Shown here: positions 1 through 7,181 of the stretch, in pieces | How positions within the stretch are numbered: position 1 is the first letter of the stretch | How the letters are laid out: each line of letters starts with the position of its first letter | Assembly: GCA_045644605.1 (NCBI GenBank) | Contig: JAZRHB010000114.1 | Span: forward strand, 1-21,411 | Direction: 5' to 3' | Length of the DNA: 21,411 nt | Source: RGIG4103 sp045644605 | GTDB taxonomy: Bacteria > Bacillota > Clostridia > RUG12999 | Translations under genes and position numbers: made by a program | The notes under the pieces: generated by a model | What the model saw: the letters and a program-made list of their open reading frames with translations, nothing else | Told to the model about the DNA's origin: nothing | Database searches by the model: none

Positions 1-75
1 GGACAAAAAGTTGGAAGAAACGACCCGTGTCCCTGCGGCTCCGGTAAAAAGTATAAAAAATGTTGTGGTCAATAA
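1..75 (+). CDS. secA: SecA preprotein translocase ATPase, C-terminal end (partial)
   Basis: Only the last 24 codons are present, read in frame 1 and ending at TAA (73-75). They encode the SEC-C zinc-binding tail typical of SecA: a Cys-Pro-Cys-Gly-Ser-Gly stretch followed by Lys/Tyr residues and a Cys-Cys pair. In SecA this tail binds zinc and contacts SecB or the ribosome. SEC-C tails also occur on other proteins, so the call rests partly on position: secA directly upstream of prfB is a very common arrangement in Bacillota, and the gap to prfB is only 21 bases. Confidence 0.85.
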   Translation, partial: GQKVGRNDPCPCGSGKKYKKCCGQ

Positions 76-96
76 TAATAAACAGGATGTGATTTT

Positions 97-1218
97 GTGA
101 TTGAACTTGAACAGTACAAGTCCGATCTGAAAGCTGTTGAATCAGGAATAAAAGAATTGGGAGATTCTCTTAACCTTGTAAAAGCCGAAGAAGAAGTGAA
201 AGAACTTGAAGCACAAACCTCGGCACCGGGATTCTGGGATGATTCGGAAAATTCAGCAAAAATTCTTAAAAAAATAAAACAGCTTAACGATAAAAAGCAA
301 AACTATGAAAAGCTTTGCGAGCAAAGGGAAGATTTGATTACCCTTATCGAAATGGCAATTGAAGAAAATGATGAAGGAATGGTTGGCGAATTAATTGACG
401 GATGTAAGGCGTTTCACGAAACATATGAAAATATGCGGCTTGAAACACTTCTTACAGGTCCGTATGATAAAAATAATGCAATCATTTCACTTCACGCCGG
501 TGCGGGCGGTACGGAAGCACAGGACTGGGCACAAATACTTATGCGTATGTACACCAGATGGGCTGAACGCCGTGGGTTTGACATAAAAGTACTTGATATG
601 CTTGATGGTGATGAAGCCGGAATTAAAAGCGTTACAATGCTTGTGTCAGGTGTTAATGTATATGGCTATGCAAAAACTGAAAAAGGTGTACACAGACTTG
701 TGCGAATTTCGCCGTTTGATGCATCGGGAAGAAGACATACTTCATTTGCATCTCTTGATGTAATGCCGGAATTTGACGATGATATTGAAATCAATATCCG
801 TCCCGAAGATTTAAAAGTAGATACTTACCGTTCCAGTGGTGCGGGCGGACAGCACGTTAACAAAACGGAATCCGCAATAAGAATAACACATATACCGACA
901 GGCGTTGTTGTTGCCTGTCAGACAGAACGTTCACAGATTCAGAACAGAGAAACCTGTATGAAGATGCTTAAATCAAAGCTTCTTGAAATTGCTGAACGTG
1001 AGAAAATGGAAAAAATTGAAGACATAAAAGGCGATATGAAAGATATCGCATGGGGAAGTCAGATAAGGTCCTATGTGTTCCATCCGTACAACCTTGTAAA
1101 AGACCACAGAACAAACTTTGAAATGGGAAATATAGGTGCAGTTATGGATGGGGATATTGACGGATTTATCAATGCTTATCTTAAAGCTGCAAGTGTGGGG
1201 AATCTTGAAACAAACTAG
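97..1218 (+). CDS. prfB: Peptide chain release factor 2 (RF2)
   Basis: Reads UGA and UAA stop codons and triggers peptide release on the ribosome. The 373-residue product carries the RF2-specific Ser-Pro-Phe stop-recognition tripeptide at residues 205-207 and the universal Gly-Gly-Gln catalytic motif at 250-252. Both fall at the same numbers as in E. coli RF2. The start is GTG, with an AGGA ribosome binding site at 84-87. Many bacterial prfB genes need a +1 frameshift at an in-frame UGA at about codon 26. Here the frame is open throughout: codon 25 is CTT, as in the frameshift site, but it is followed by AAC instead of TGA. The gene sits between secA and a MATE transporter, and its TAG stop overlaps the next gene's ribosome binding site. 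Confidence 0.97.
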   Translation: MIELEQYKSDLKAVESGIKELGDSLNLVKAEEEVKELEAQTSAPGFWDDSENSAKILKKIKQLNDKKQNYEKLCEQREDLITLIEMAIEENDEGMVGELIDGCKAFHETYENMRLETLLTGPYDKNNAIISLHAGAGGTEAQDWAQILMRMYTRWAERRGFDIKVLDMLDGDEAGIKSVTMLVSGVNVYGYAKTEKGVHRLVRISPFDASGRRHTSFASLDVMPEFDDDIEINIRPEDLKVDTYRSSGAGGQHVNKTESAIRITHIPTGVVVACQTERSQIQNRETCMKMLKSKLLEIAEREKMEKIEDIKGDMKDIAWGSQIRSYVFHPYNLVKDHRTNFEMGNIGAVMDGDIDGFINAYLKAASVGNLETN

Positions 1219-1226
1219 GTGAAACC

Positions 1227-2570
1227 TTGCAAAACAAAGATGTTATGGGTAAGGGCAAAATTCTGCCCTTACTTATAAAATTTACACTACCTGCAACAGC
1301 GGCAATGGCGATAAATTCGCTTTATAACATTACAGACAGAATTTTTGTCGGAAACGCTGTCGGAAAAGAAGGACTTTCCGCAATAACAGCGGTGTTTCCG
1401 ATAACAACGCTTATTATGGCACTGTCTGTTTTAAGCGGAATGGGATGTTCAACCCTTGTTGCAATACGTCTTGGTCAGAATGATAAAAAAGGCGCAGCAA
1501 ATGTGCTTAACCATACACTAATATATATTGCGGCAGTTGCAGGAATAACGTCAATCCTCGGATTTGTTTTTGTTAAACAAATTCTTTTGATGCTTGGGAT
1601 AACACCCGAACTTGCGGAATATGCAGCGCCGTATGCAAGAATAATAATTTCATTTTCAGTATTTACTTATTTTGCGTTTGGTCTTAACCATACAATACGT
1701 TCAACAGGTAAACCGATAATGGCAATGATTACAGTCCTTGCGGGCGGTATTATGAATATTATTCTTGACTTTGTCCTTGTTACAAAAATAAGACTTGGAA
1801 TAATCGGCGCAGCATGGGCAAACGGTATAAGTCAGGGTATAGCAAGTCTACTTGTAATTATTTATTTTATAAAGCATTCTCCAATAAGGATAAGCTTTAG
1901 AAACTTTAAATTTGAAATAAAACAGATATTTGAAATAGCAAAAATAGGTTCGGCACAATCATTTATGCAGTTTATAACAGCGCTTATAACGGTGCTTTTA
2001 AATAAAACAGTAGTAACGGTTATGTCGGCAGATGCGCTTGCATCGGCAGGTGTATATACAAGCGTTGTTACACTTCTTACCGTACCTGCAATGGGAATAA
2101 GTCAGGGCGCACAGTCGCTTATCGGATATAACTATGGCGCACAAAACAAGAAACGAGTAATTTCGTTTTATTATGCGGCAACAGTTTTGAGTATTGTTGC
2201 TACTATTGTGGTTGTAATATTTGCGGAAGTTTTTGCACCTCAGCTTGCAGGCGTTTTCGGAAAAGATGTACCGCTGGCTCCGATATGGATAAAAAGAGGA
2301 GTTTTTCTTCTTCCTTTGTCGGCAGCTATAATTGTAACAAGCGGCTATTTTCAGGCAAAAGGAAAACAAGGGAAAGCTCTTTTGGCGGCGCTTTTTCGTC
2401 AGGTAATATTTTATGTGCCGGCACTCTATCTTTTACCAAAACTAATAAATAACGAAGGCATTATGTATGCACAGCCCGTGTCGGATTTGCAGGCATTTGT
2501 GGCTACTGCCATACTTGTAATATATGATATAAGAAAGTATAGAAAAGGGGTAACTAAAATTGAAAGATAA
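1227..2570 (+). CDS. MATE-family multidrug/Na+ antiporter
   Basis: A 447-residue, highly hydrophobic protein with the pattern of about 12 membrane helices in two related halves, the usual size for the MATE family. The N-terminus (helix 1 with Pro-Ala-Thr, then Asn-Ser-Leu-Tyr-Asn and Asp-Arg-Ile-Phe-Val-Gly) is typical of the MepA-like branch in Bacillota. Family members export cationic drugs, dyes or metabolites using Na+ or H+ gradients. The substrate here cannot be read from the sequence. The start is TTG at 1227, supported by AGGTG at 1217-1221, which overlaps the prfB stop codon. The ATG six codons in has no comparable site. The 3' end overlaps hisZ by 11 bases, so it is probably cotranscribed with the histidine genes. 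Confidence 0.9.
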   Translation: MQNKDVMGKGKILPLLIKFTLPATAAMAINSLYNITDRIFVGNAVGKEGLSAITAVFPITTLIMALSVLSGMGCSTLVAIRLGQNDKKGAANVLNHTLIYIAAVAGITSILGFVFVKQILLMLGITPELAEYAAPYARIIISFSVFTYFAFGLNHTIRSTGKPIMAMITVLAGGIMNIILDFVLVTKIRLGIIGAAWANGISQGIASLLVIIYFIKHSPIRISFRNFKFEIKQIFEIAKIGSAQSFMQFITALITVLLNKTVVTVMSADALASAGVYTSVVTLLTVPAMGISQGAQSLIGYNYGAQNKKRVISFYYAATVLSIVATIVVVIFAEVFAPQLAGVFGKDVPLAPIWIKRGVFLLPLSAAIIVTSGYFQAKGKQGKALLAALFRQVIFYVPALYLLPKLINNEGIMYAQPVSDLQAFVATAILVIYDIRKYRKGVTKIER

Positions 2571-3765
2571 CAGACTCTATACTCCGGAAGGAACAGCAGA
2601 TTTACTTATATCCGCTTGTAATGCATCAAAAGAACTTCAGGACAAGTTTTTGGACTCTTTTAAATCTTACGGATATGATATTGTTGAACCTCCGATGTTT
2701 GAATATATTGATGTTTTTACTGATAAAAACAAAAACACCGACCTTACATCAATGATTAAATTCTTTGATGCAAACGGCGATATTCTTGCAATGCGTCCGG
2801 ACTTTACACCGGCAATAGCAAGAATGAGCGCAACAAAATTTGCTGAAAAATCCATCCTTAAGCTTGGTTATACAGGCAAAGCCTTTTTAAATAATGAAGC
2901 CTACAGCAACGTTCGTCAGAGGGAATTTATTCAGGCGGGTGTTGAATTTATGGGTGAGGGAGGAACTCAGGCGGACAGCGAAATAATTGCCCTTACGATA
3001 GATGCACTTTTAAAATCCGGACTTAAATCTTTCCAGATTGAAATCGGTCACGCCGGATTTTTTAAAGGTATAGTAATGCAGGCGGGTCTTGATAACGATG
3101 CAGAAGACGAACTTCGCGATATTCTTAACAGAAAAGACTTTATCAGTATACAGGGATTTTTAAATGAACATAATGTAGACACAGCTCTTGTGGAAATTAT
3201 TTCAAAACTTCCGTATCTGTTTGGTGATATTTCTGTTGTTGAAACTGTAAATACAGAAAGCCTTAACGCCCTTTCGAAACAAGCACTTTCAGAACTTAAA
3301 GAAATATATACAATTCTCTGTGAATACGAACTTGAAAAATACATATCATTTGACCTTGGTCTTGCACAGAGCTTTGATTATTATACAGGTATGATTTTCA
3401 AAGGATTTGCACACCACGTCGGTTTCCCTATTTGTGGCGGAGGACGTTATGATACGCTTATCAAACGTTTTGGCAAAAATATGCCGTCAACGGGTGTTGC
3501 TCTTTGGGTAGACAGAATTCTTGCGGCACTTGAAAGAAGCGGCGCAGAATTTGAAGTGCCAAGAGCGGATTATCTTATTTCTTACGAAGACGCTTACCGC
3601 AAGGATGCAATAGCACTTGCAAAGAAAATAAGAGGAAAAGGCAGTGCGTGCGAAATATATATGGGCTTTGGCGATGCTGCAGAGTATGCAAAAGAAAAAG
3701 GTATTTTAAACGTAATTACAGTAGGTAAAGATATAAGCGGACTTCCGTTTGAAATAGAGGCTTAA
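2560..3765 (+). CDS. hisZ: ATP phosphoribosyltransferase regulatory subunit HisZ
   Basis: A histidyl-tRNA-synthetase-like protein that lacks aminoacylation activity in the known family and forms a complex with short-form HisG to catalyse and regulate the first step of histidine synthesis. The 401 residues show the HisRS-like core: a Thr-Pro-Glu-Gly-Thr start at residues 8-12, an Arg-Pro-Asp-Phe-Thr-Pro motif 2 region, and a Phe-Asp-Tyr-Tyr-Thr-Gly segment near 270. A true HisRS is ruled out by the immediately following short HisG and by the his gene context. The start is TTG at 2560, with AAGGGG at 2545-2550. The coding start lies inside the MATE gene. It is the first gene of the his block, which fits it being the hisG partner. 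Confidence 0.93.
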   Translation: MKDNRLYTPEGTADLLISACNASKELQDKFLDSFKSYGYDIVEPPMFEYIDVFTDKNKNTDLTSMIKFFDANGDILAMRPDFTPAIARMSATKFAEKSILKLGYTGKAFLNNEAYSNVRQREFIQAGVEFMGEGGTQADSEIIALTIDALLKSGLKSFQIEIGHAGFFKGIVMQAGLDNDAEDELRDILNRKDFISIQGFLNEHNVDTALVEIISKLPYLFGDISVVETVNTESLNALSKQALSELKEIYTILCEYELEKYISFDLGLAQSFDYYTGMIFKGFAHHVGFPICGGGRYDTLIKRFGKNMPSTGVALWVDRILAALERSGAEFEVPRADYLISYEDAYRKDAIALAKKIRGKGSACEIYMGFGDAAEYAKEKGILNVITVGKDISGLPFEIEA

Positions 3766-3778
3766 GGGGGATAGAAAA

Positions 3779-4423
3779 ATGAATTATATTACTGTTGCTC
3801 TTGCAAAAGGAAGACTTGCAGATACTGCAGTAGCCCTTTTTGAAAAGCTTGGTTACAACGTAGCTGAAATGAAGGAAAAAACCCGTAAGCTTATCTTTGT
3901 TGATGAAGAAAAGAAATTCAAATTTATACTTGTAAAGGCTTCCGATGTACCTGTTTATGTTGAATACGGTGCAGCTGATATCGGTATTGTAGGTAGAGAT
4001 ACAATTCTTGAAGAAGGACGAAACCTTTACGAAACATTAAACCTTGGTTTTGGCGTATGTAAAATGGCGGTATGCGGTCCTTCCGAAATGAAAGATAAAC
4101 TGCATACAAGTAATACTCTTCGTGTTGCAACAAAATATCCGGGTATCGCAAGAGAATATTTCAGGAAAAACGGCGGTCAGACAATTGAAATAATTCCGCT
4201 TAGCGGTTCTGTTGAACTTGCGCCGATCGTGGGACTTTCCGAAGTAATTGTCGATATTGTTGAAAGCGGAAAAACCCTTTATGAAAATGGACTTACCGTA
4301 CTTGAAGATGTGTGTCCGCTTAGCGCTTGGATGGTTGTTAACCGCGTAAGTATGAAAATGGAACGCGATCGCATAATGGACGTTGTTGAAAACTTGAACA
4401 AACTTATAAATGAGGTAGACTGA
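3779..4423 (+). CDS. hisG: ATP phosphoribosyltransferase catalytic subunit, short form
   Basis: Condenses ATP and PRPP to N1-(5-phosphoribosyl)-ATP, the committed step of histidine biosynthesis in the cytosol. At 214 residues it is the short form, which lacks the C-terminal histidine-binding regulatory domain of the roughly 290-residue form. That agrees with hisZ lying just upstream. The PRPP-binding region is visible at about 154-171 (Glu-Val-Ile-Val-Asp-Ile-Val-Glu-Ser-Gly-Lys-Thr). The N-terminus (Ala-Leu-Ala-Lys-Gly-Arg-Leu) is also characteristic. The ATG is preceded by a strong AAGGGGG site. The stop overlaps the hisH start by one base (TGATG), suggesting translational coupling. Confidence 0.96.
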   Translation: MNYITVALAKGRLADTAVALFEKLGYNVAEMKEKTRKLIFVDEEKKFKFILVKASDVPVYVEYGAADIGIVGRDTILEEGRNLYETLNLGFGVCKMAVCGPSEMKDKLHTSNTLRVATKYPGIAREYFRKNGGQTIEIIPLSGSVELAPIVGLSEVIVDIVESGKTLYENGLTVLEDVCPLSAWMVVNRVSMKMERDRIMDVVENLNKLINEVD

Positions 4424-5025
4424 TGATAGCAATTATAGATTATGGCGCAGGCAATCTTAAAAGCGTACATAAGGCACTTGAATATCTGAGGCAGGATGCA
4501 GTAATAACAAGTGACCCGGATGTTATTATGTCGGCAGATAAAGCAATTCTGCCGGGCGTAGGCGCATTTGGAGATGCAATGGGCGAGCTTACGGTATCTG
4601 GTCTTGATAAAACCGTAATGGACTATATTGCAAGCGGAAAACCGCTTCTTGGTATATGCCTCGGACTTCAGCTTTTGTTTGAAGAAAGTGAAGAAACTCC
4701 GGGCATAAAAGGTCTTGGCTATTTTAAAGGTAAAATAATAAAAATCAAATCGGCTGACCTAAAAATTCCGCAGATGGGTTGGAATAACCTTAAATTCAAA
4801 CGTGACTGCAAACTTTTTGACGGCATTAAAGATGGCGAATTTGTATATTTTGTTCATTCATATTACGCATCACCCGAAAACGCTGAAGATTCGGTTGCAT
4901 CCGTAACATACGGCGACGAGCTTGATATTGCAGTAAATAAAAATAACGTGTATGCGGTGCAGTTCCATCCGGAAAAAAGCGGCAGTGCGGGACTTAAAAT
5001 GCTTGAAAACTTTGCAAAAATGTGA
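4423..5025 (+). CDS. hisH: Imidazole glycerol phosphate synthase, glutaminase subunit
   Basis: Class I glutamine amidotransferase that hydrolyses glutamine and channels ammonia to HisF to make imidazole glycerol phosphate and AICAR. The triad is intact: Cys79 in the Gly-Ile-Cys-Leu-Gly nucleophile elbow, and His182 and Glu184 in Phe-His-Pro-Glu-Lys-Ser. The oxyanion-strand Pro-Gly-Val-Gly-Ala-Phe-Gly is at 44-50. The length of 200 residues is normal. The ATG overlaps the hisG stop by one base. The partner hisF lies two genes downstream, with hisA between them, a common order. Confidence 0.97.
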   Translation: MIAIIDYGAGNLKSVHKALEYLRQDAVITSDPDVIMSADKAILPGVGAFGDAMGELTVSGLDKTVMDYIASGKPLLGICLGLQLLFEESEETPGIKGLGYFKGKIIKIKSADLKIPQMGWNNLKFKRDCKLFDGIKDGEFVYFVHSYYASPENAEDSVASVTYGDELDIAVNKNNVYAVQFHPEKSGSAGLKMLENFAKM

Positions 5026-5038
5026 AAGGAAGATTAAC

Positions 5039-5752
5039 TTGATTATATATCCGGCAATAGATTTGAAAGATGGTAAATGTGTGCGTCTTCGTCAGGGGGA
5101 TTTCGGTAAGGTAACCGTATACAGTGAAAACCCTGGTGATATGGCGAAAGAATTTGTAAAAAAAGGCGCAAAATTTATACATATGGTTGACCTTGACGGT
5201 GCAAAAGACGGCAAAACCACAAATGCAGATGCAATTAAAAGCATTTGCGAAGCGGCGAAGGGTGTTCCCGTTCAGCTTGGCGGCGGAATAAGAACAATGG
5301 AAAATGTTGAATATGTTCTTTCGCTTGGCGTTTCAAGAGTAATTCTTGGTACAGCGGCGGTTAAAAATCCTGATTTTGCAAAAGAAGCGGCAGAAAAATT
5401 CGGTGACAGAGTAGTTGTTGGAATCGATGCTAAAGACGGTATGGTAGCCGTTGAAGGCTGGATTGAAGTGTCAAATGTTTCAGCAATTGACCTTGCTCTT
5501 AAAATGAAAAGTTTCGGTATAAAAACCGTTATTTATACTGATATTGCAACCGACGGAATGCTTAAAGGACCAAACCTTGAAGCAATGAAAGAAATGCTTG
5601 AAAAAACGGGTATGGATGTTATTGCATCCGGCGGTGTAAGCGAAGAAAAAGACCTTGAAAATCTTGAAAAATGCGGTGTATCAGGAGCAATTGTAGGAAA
5701 AGCGATATACGACGGCAGAGTGGATCTGGAAAAGGTATTAAAAAGGTGGTAG
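5039..5752 (+). CDS. hisA: ProFAR isomerase (phosphoribosylformimino-AICAR-ribotide isomerase)
   Basis: Catalyses the Amadori-type isomerisation of ProFAR to PRFAR in histidine synthesis. It is a beta/alpha-barrel protein of 237 residues, with catalytic Asp8 (Pro-Ala-Ile-Asp) and Asp130 (Gly-Ile-Asp), and the phosphate-binding Gly-rich loops at about 81-83 and in the later Ser-Gly-Gly segment. I place the start at TTG 5039, preceded by AGGAAG at 5027-5032. The open frame extends upstream to an ATG at 4952, but that would add 29 residues unlike any HisA and overlap hisH by 74 bases. The gap to hisF is 4 bases. Confidence 0.96.
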   Translation: MIIYPAIDLKDGKCVRLRQGDFGKVTVYSENPGDMAKEFVKKGAKFIHMVDLDGAKDGKTTNADAIKSICEAAKGVPVQLGGGIRTMENVEYVLSLGVSRVILGTAAVKNPDFAKEAAEKFGDRVVVGIDAKDGMVAVEGWIEVSNVSAIDLALKMKSFGIKTVIYTDIATDGMLKGPNLEAMKEMLEKTGMDVIASGGVSEEKDLENLEKCGVSGAIVGKAIYDGRVDLEKVLKRW

Positions 5753-5756
5753 CATA

Positions 5757-6518
5757 ATGCTTTCAAAACGTATTATTCCTTGCCTTGATGTTCACGGCGG
5801 CAGGGTAGTAAAGGGTGTTAATTTTGTAAATTTACGTGATGCGGGAGACCCCGTTGAAATTGCGCAGATGTATGATAAAGCTGGTGCAGACGAACTTGTT
5901 TTTCTTGATATAACGGCAAGCTCAGATGCAAGAGGAATACTTCTTGACGTGGTGCGTGAAACCGCAAGAAAAGTGTTTATTCCGTTTACGGTAGGCGGTG
6001 GAATAAGAACAGTCCACGATTTCCGCGATATTCTTAAAGAAGGTGCTGATAAAATATCAATTAACTCTTCGGCAGTTAAAACTCCGGAACTAATAACCGA
6101 AGCGGCACTTAAATTCGGCAGTCAGTGCGTAGTTGTTGCAATTGACGTAAAAAAACGTGAAAGTGCAAGCGGATATGACGTGTACATAAACGGAGGCCGC
6201 ATAAACACAGGACTTGATGCGGTTGAATGGGCAAAAAAGGTGCAAAGTCTCGGCGCGGGGGAAATACTTCTTACAAGTATGAATGCCGACGGTACAAAAG
6301 AGGGATATGATATTGATATTACAAGCGAAATTTCTTCCGAACTTGATATTCCGGTAATTGCATCCGGCGGTGCGGGAAAGCTTGAGCATTTTAAAGATGT
6401 GTTTACAAGAGGAAAAGCTGATGCGGCGCTTGCGGCATCCTTGTTCCATTATAAAGAAATGGAAATTATGGATTTGAAAAAGTATCTTAAAAACGAAAAT
6501 ATTGAGGTTAGAATATAA
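5757..6518 (+). CDS. hisF: Imidazole glycerol phosphate synthase, cyclase subunit
   Basis: Uses ammonia from HisH to cyclise PRFAR to imidazole glycerol phosphate, releasing AICAR to purine synthesis. The 253-residue beta/alpha barrel has both catalytic aspartates at the canonical positions, Asp11 (Cys-Leu-Asp-Val) and Asp130 (Val-Ala-Ile-Asp), plus phosphate-binding Gly-Gly-Gly-Ile-Arg at 80-84. The ATG at 5757 is preceded by AAAGGTGG inside the end of hisA. The TAA stop at 6516-6518 overlaps the ribosome binding site of hisIE. Confidence 0.97.
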   Translation: MLSKRIIPCLDVHGGRVVKGVNFVNLRDAGDPVEIAQMYDKAGADELVFLDITASSDARGILLDVVRETARKVFIPFTVGGGIRTVHDFRDILKEGADKISINSSAVKTPELITEAALKFGSQCVVVAIDVKKRESASGYDVYINGGRINTGLDAVEWAKKVQSLGAGEILLTSMNADGTKEGYDIDITSEISSELDIPVIASGGAGKLEHFKDVFTRGKADAALAASLFHYKEMEIMDLKKYLKNENIEVRI

Positions 6519-6531
6519 GGGGGCACTTAAA

Positions 6532-7164
6532 ATGTTTTATGATGAAATTAAATTTGATGAGAAAGGTCTTGTTCCTGCAGTTGTTCAGCACTATGCATCC
6601 AATAAAGTTCTTATGGTTGCATATATGAATAGACAGTCTCTTGAACAAACTGTTGAAACAGGAAAAGCTACATTCTTCAGCAGAAGCAGACAATCTCTTT
6701 GGGTAAAAGGCGAAACATCGGGCAATTTCCTTAATGTAAAAAACATTCTTGTAGATTGTGATGCCGATTGCCTTATCATTAAAGCAGAGCCTGCCGGCCC
6801 GGCATGTCATACAGGAAATGACACCTGTTTTTACAGAAAGGTTGAAAACGGCGAAATTGTTGATAATAACGAAAAGGCAGATGCAGCTATCTTGCAGGAA
6901 GTTTACAATGTAGTTGTTGACAGGAAAAACAACCCGAAAGAGGGTTCTTATACAAACTATCTTCTTGATAAAGGTATAGATAAAATACTTAAAAAAGTCG
7001 GTGAAGAAACAAGTGAAGTAATCATCGGCGCAAAAAATGAAGGCACTGGCGAAATCAGATATGAAATTGCAGACCTTATGTATCACTTGTCTGTTCTTAT
7101 GGTAAACAAAGGACTTACCTGGGCAGAAGTTTACGAAGAACTTGCATCAAGATACGGTAAATAA
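6532..7164 (+). CDS. hisIE: Bifunctional phosphoribosyl-AMP cyclohydrolase / phosphoribosyl-ATP pyrophosphatase
   Basis: Performs steps 2 and 3 of histidine synthesis: the C-terminal HisE domain removes pyrophosphate from PR-ATP and the N-terminal HisI domain opens the adenine ring of PR-AMP. The HisI domain (about 1-105) shows metal-binding Asp75, Asp77 and Asp79, with Cys76 and Cys80, and the Cys-His-Thr-Gly segment at 92-95. The HisE domain (about 118-205) has the Glu-Glu-Thr-Ser-Glu cluster at 158-162 and Glu-Ile-Ala-Asp-Leu at 178-182, typical of the all-alpha NTP pyrophosphohydrolase fold. The start is ATG 6532, with AAGGGGG at 6517-6523. The frame is open further upstream to 6502, but that ATG lies within hisF and has no good site. 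It is the last his gene of the block. Confidence 0.96.
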   Translation: MFYDEIKFDEKGLVPAVVQHYASNKVLMVAYMNRQSLEQTVETGKATFFSRSRQSLWVKGETSGNFLNVKNILVDCDADCLIIKAEPAGPACHTGNDTCFYRKVENGEIVDNNEKADAAILQEVYNVVVDRKNNPKEGSYTNYLLDKGIDKILKKVGEETSEVIIGAKNEGTGEIRYEIADLMYHLSVLMVNKGLTWAEVYEELASRYGK

Positions 7165-7181
7165 AGAGAGGAGAGAAAATC

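Noticed and set aside
2500..2560. A T-box or histidine leader peptide before hisZ
   Set aside because: No space exists: the region is coding sequence of the MATE gene up to and past the hisZ start, and no run of His codons or T-box-like sequence is visible.
2560..3765. Histidyl-tRNA synthetase
   Set aside because: The fold is shared, but the gene directly precedes a short HisG that needs HisZ, and the sequence fits the HisZ family in length and N-terminal motif.
4952..5038. N-terminal extension of hisA to an upstream ATG
   Set aside because: It would overlap hisH by 74 bases and add 29 residues not found in HisA. The TTG at 5039 has a proper ribosome binding site and gives the conserved Ile-Ile-Tyr-Pro-Ala-Ile-Asp start.
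6508..7086. A 192-codon open frame on the minus strand opposite hisIE
   Set aside because: It lies wholly antisense to a gene with intact catalytic residues. Its product is rich in Phe, Cys, Ile and Asn with no family resemblance, as expected from the complement of an AT-rich coding frame, and it has no ribosome binding site.
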